Of a stretch of 6,958 nt of DNA, positions 5,780 through 6,958 are shown one piece after another (position 1 is the stretch's first letter; every line of letters begins with the position of its first letter). Both the position numbers and the translations under genes were made by a program. This DNA is from Bifidobacteriaceae bacterium (GTDB taxonomy: Bacteria > Actinomycetota > Actinomycetes > Actinomycetales > Bifidobacteriaceae). A model generated the notes under the pieces. The model searched no databases. It was not told where the DNA came from and saw only the letters and a list, made by a program, of their open reading frames with translations. The DNA is taken from the NCBI GenBank assembly GCA_031260825.1, contig JAISKS010000040.1, positions 1 through 6,958 of the forward strand, given 5' to 3'.

Positions 5780-6394
5780 ATGAATGAAGAAAATGAAATT
5801 GATATGATGCACGCAAAGAGCGATTTGGCATCTATAGAATTAACATCAAAAAATCCAATTGAAGGATATGTATATGCTCCTTATATAAACACATTAATAA
5901 CAGAATATCACAAGAAAAGTTCAGAAAAATGTGCAATAGAATTAGGTCAGGAGATTGTAGATTATGATAATCGAATTAGAAAACTATACTCTGTACTTTA
6001 TATTAAACAAGGTAATGTAAAACGGATCACCGAAAACGCTCGGGAAATTAATAATATTCAAGGATATGAACGTGAACAAAAATCTATTGATAATTTAAGA
6101 ATTTCTATAATTGAAATGATCGACGAAAAACAAACATATATAAAAAAATTTAAATTTGAAATTATTCAGTTAATCAATGAATATAATAATCGCATAGCTC
6201 GTTATGTTGATGAAATTGCACAAAATAAAAATGTAAATATTGATTTTGATAAATTAAATGACAATGATATTCCTGCTTTAATTTCTGATGAGCTACTGTT
6301 TTGTAAAACTCAAAAATTATCATATGAAAAACGATTAAAAGATTTGTTTAATAATGATAATGACGGCGAAAATAATACTAATGAGATTGGGTAA
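5780..6394 (+). CDS. Cytoplasmic coiled-coil protein of unknown function
   Basis: This is a 204-residue soluble, helix-rich protein. AGGAG at 5769-5773, six nt before the ATG, is the best ribosome site in the block and fixes the start. The N-terminus is acidic (MNEENEIDMM); a KNPIEGYVYAPYINTLI patch (24-40) looks more globular. From about 55 to 150 the pattern of Ile/Leu/Tyr among Glu/Lys/Arg/Asn indicates long helices or coiled coil. The tail (NNDNDGENNTNE) is acidic and disordered. No enzyme motif, signal or TM segment is seen. It starts 18 nt after the membrane protein gene and ends nine nt before the next gene, so it belongs to the same operon. It could be an adaptor that binds the cytoplasmic tail of the four-TM protein; that is inference. 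Confidence 0.8.
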   Translation: MNEENEIDMMHAKSDLASIELTSKNPIEGYVYAPYINTLITEYHKKSSEKCAIELGQEIVDYDNRIRKLYSVLYIKQGNVKRITENAREINNIQGYEREQKSIDNLRISIIEMIDEKQTYIKKFKFEIIQLINEYNNRIARYVDEIAQNKNVNIDFDKLNDNDIPALISDELLFCKTQKLSYEKRLKDLFNNDNDGENNTNEIG

Positions 6395-6403
6395 AGATTT
6401 ATT

Positions 6404-6958
6404 ATGTCACATTCAACTGTAAATTATGCCCAAATAGAACGAAGAAAAGTTGAAAGTCTTAATTATAAATGTTCTTCTGTTGAAAATAACATCAGTGTTT
6501 TAGCCTACGAACTAAACTTCATGGTTAACTGTATAGAAAATAGATCAGGAATGAGCTCAAATCAATTAAACTCATATCTTAATTCAATCAGTACTGAATT
6601 AATAAAATTAACTAATGAAAAAATACGTCGACAACTTGTTATAAGTTGTCAAAATGCTGCTTCTCAAATTTCTAGTATAGAAAGTTTTCTTGAAGAAAAA
6701 TATACTACTTCAAAAAATATTGAAAATTATTCTATTGCAGAATTACAAAATCTTTTATCTAAATATAATTCACAAATTAATGATTTGGAATTTAAAAAAG
6801 CGGAAAAAATAAAGAAAAATGTTGAAGAAAAAATAATGGAATTATCTGCAAAATTTGATGTAACTACCACCGAACATATTTCTTCAAAAACAGTTGAAAA
6901 TAAACGTGAACAGGTTCATAGGAATCAATTTGAGTTAGATAGATATAAAGATCTAATA
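6404..6958 (+). CDS. Coiled-coil protein of unknown function (3'-partial)
   Basis: The frame is open from the ATG at 6404 to the window edge, 185 codons without a stop, and the protein continues beyond. It is rich in Glu, Lys, Asn, Ser and Ile, with heptad-like runs such as LLSKYNSQINDLEFKKAEK and VEEKIMELSAKF, so a long coiled coil is likely. No TM segment or signal peptide is visible in this part. Three Cys lie in the first half. The start begins nine nt after the previous stop; no strong Shine-Dalgarno sequence precedes it, so re-initiation after the upstream gene is plausible. I do not recognise a family. A C-terminal effector domain could lie outside the window, so the function of the whole protein cannot be judged. 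Confidence 0.75.
   Translation, partial: MSHSTVNYAQIERRKVESLNYKCSSVENNISVLAYELNFMVNCIENRSGMSSNQLNSYLNSISTELIKLTNEKIRRQLVISCQNAASQISSIESFLEEKYTTSKNIENYSIAELQNLLSKYNSQINDLEFKKAEKIKKNVEEKIMELSAKFDVTTTEHISSKTVENKREQVHRNQFELDRYKDLI
6630..6650. repeat. Perfect 8-bp inverted repeat inside a coiled-coil gene
   Basis: GACAACTT (6630-6637) and AAGTTGTC (6643-6650) flank the loop GTTAT. It lies within the coding frame (residues RQLVISCQ). No T-run follows on either strand. It may be chance, an mRNA hairpin or a protein-binding palindrome. Confidence 0.4.

Overview
The window looks like an actinomycete chromosome of moderate to low G+C. The polar amino-acid uptake genes at the left have the architecture usual in Actinomycetota: a solute-binding protein with a Cys pair and a permease with an N-terminal extension ending in HFGRG. 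A probable leaderless start also fits that phylum. A low-G+C member such as a Bifidobacteriaceae/Gardnerella-type organism is my best guess, but this is inference. All convincing genes are on the + strand.

Bases 1-1597 hold the end of a family 3 solute-binding protein and a complete HisM/GlnP-type permease, two parts of one amino-acid ABC importer. No ATPase follows, so it must lie upstream or elsewhere. Bases 1598-1719 contain a nested inverted-repeat structure and an extended -10 promoter placed so that transcription would begin at or next to the ATG of the next gene. Bases 1720-2949 encode a GT2-fold glycosyltransferase. Its catalytic part is preceded by about 115 extra residues built from 33-nt tandem repeats, a palindromic interspersed-repeat-like element and 48-nt Ala/Val/Asn-rich repeats.

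Bases 2950-3248 are non-coding or decayed. They hold a degenerate 15-nt tandem repeat, a possible remnant of a minus-strand reading frame, and a drop in G+C near 3120. From about 3249 to the right edge lies a strongly AT-rich block of five tightly packed genes. They encode (1) a single-pass membrane protein with an Arg/Ser-rich cytoplasmic tail, a vWA-like middle and an OmpA-like C-terminus, broken at a seven-G tract; (2) a small acidic helical protein; (3) a four-TM membrane protein with a cytoplasmic helical tail; and (4, 5) two cytoplasmic coiled-coil proteins, the last running off the window. Overlaps and gaps of 20 nt or less indicate one operon.

My reading is that the AT-rich block is a horizontally acquired accessory cassette. 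It could build an envelope-spanning assembly: an extracytoplasmic OmpA/vWA-like sensor or anchor, a polytopic membrane partner and cytosolic helical adaptors. I recognise no named system. The function is unknown, and expression of the first gene may be switched at the G tract by slippage or -1 frameshifting, unless the tract is a sequencing error.
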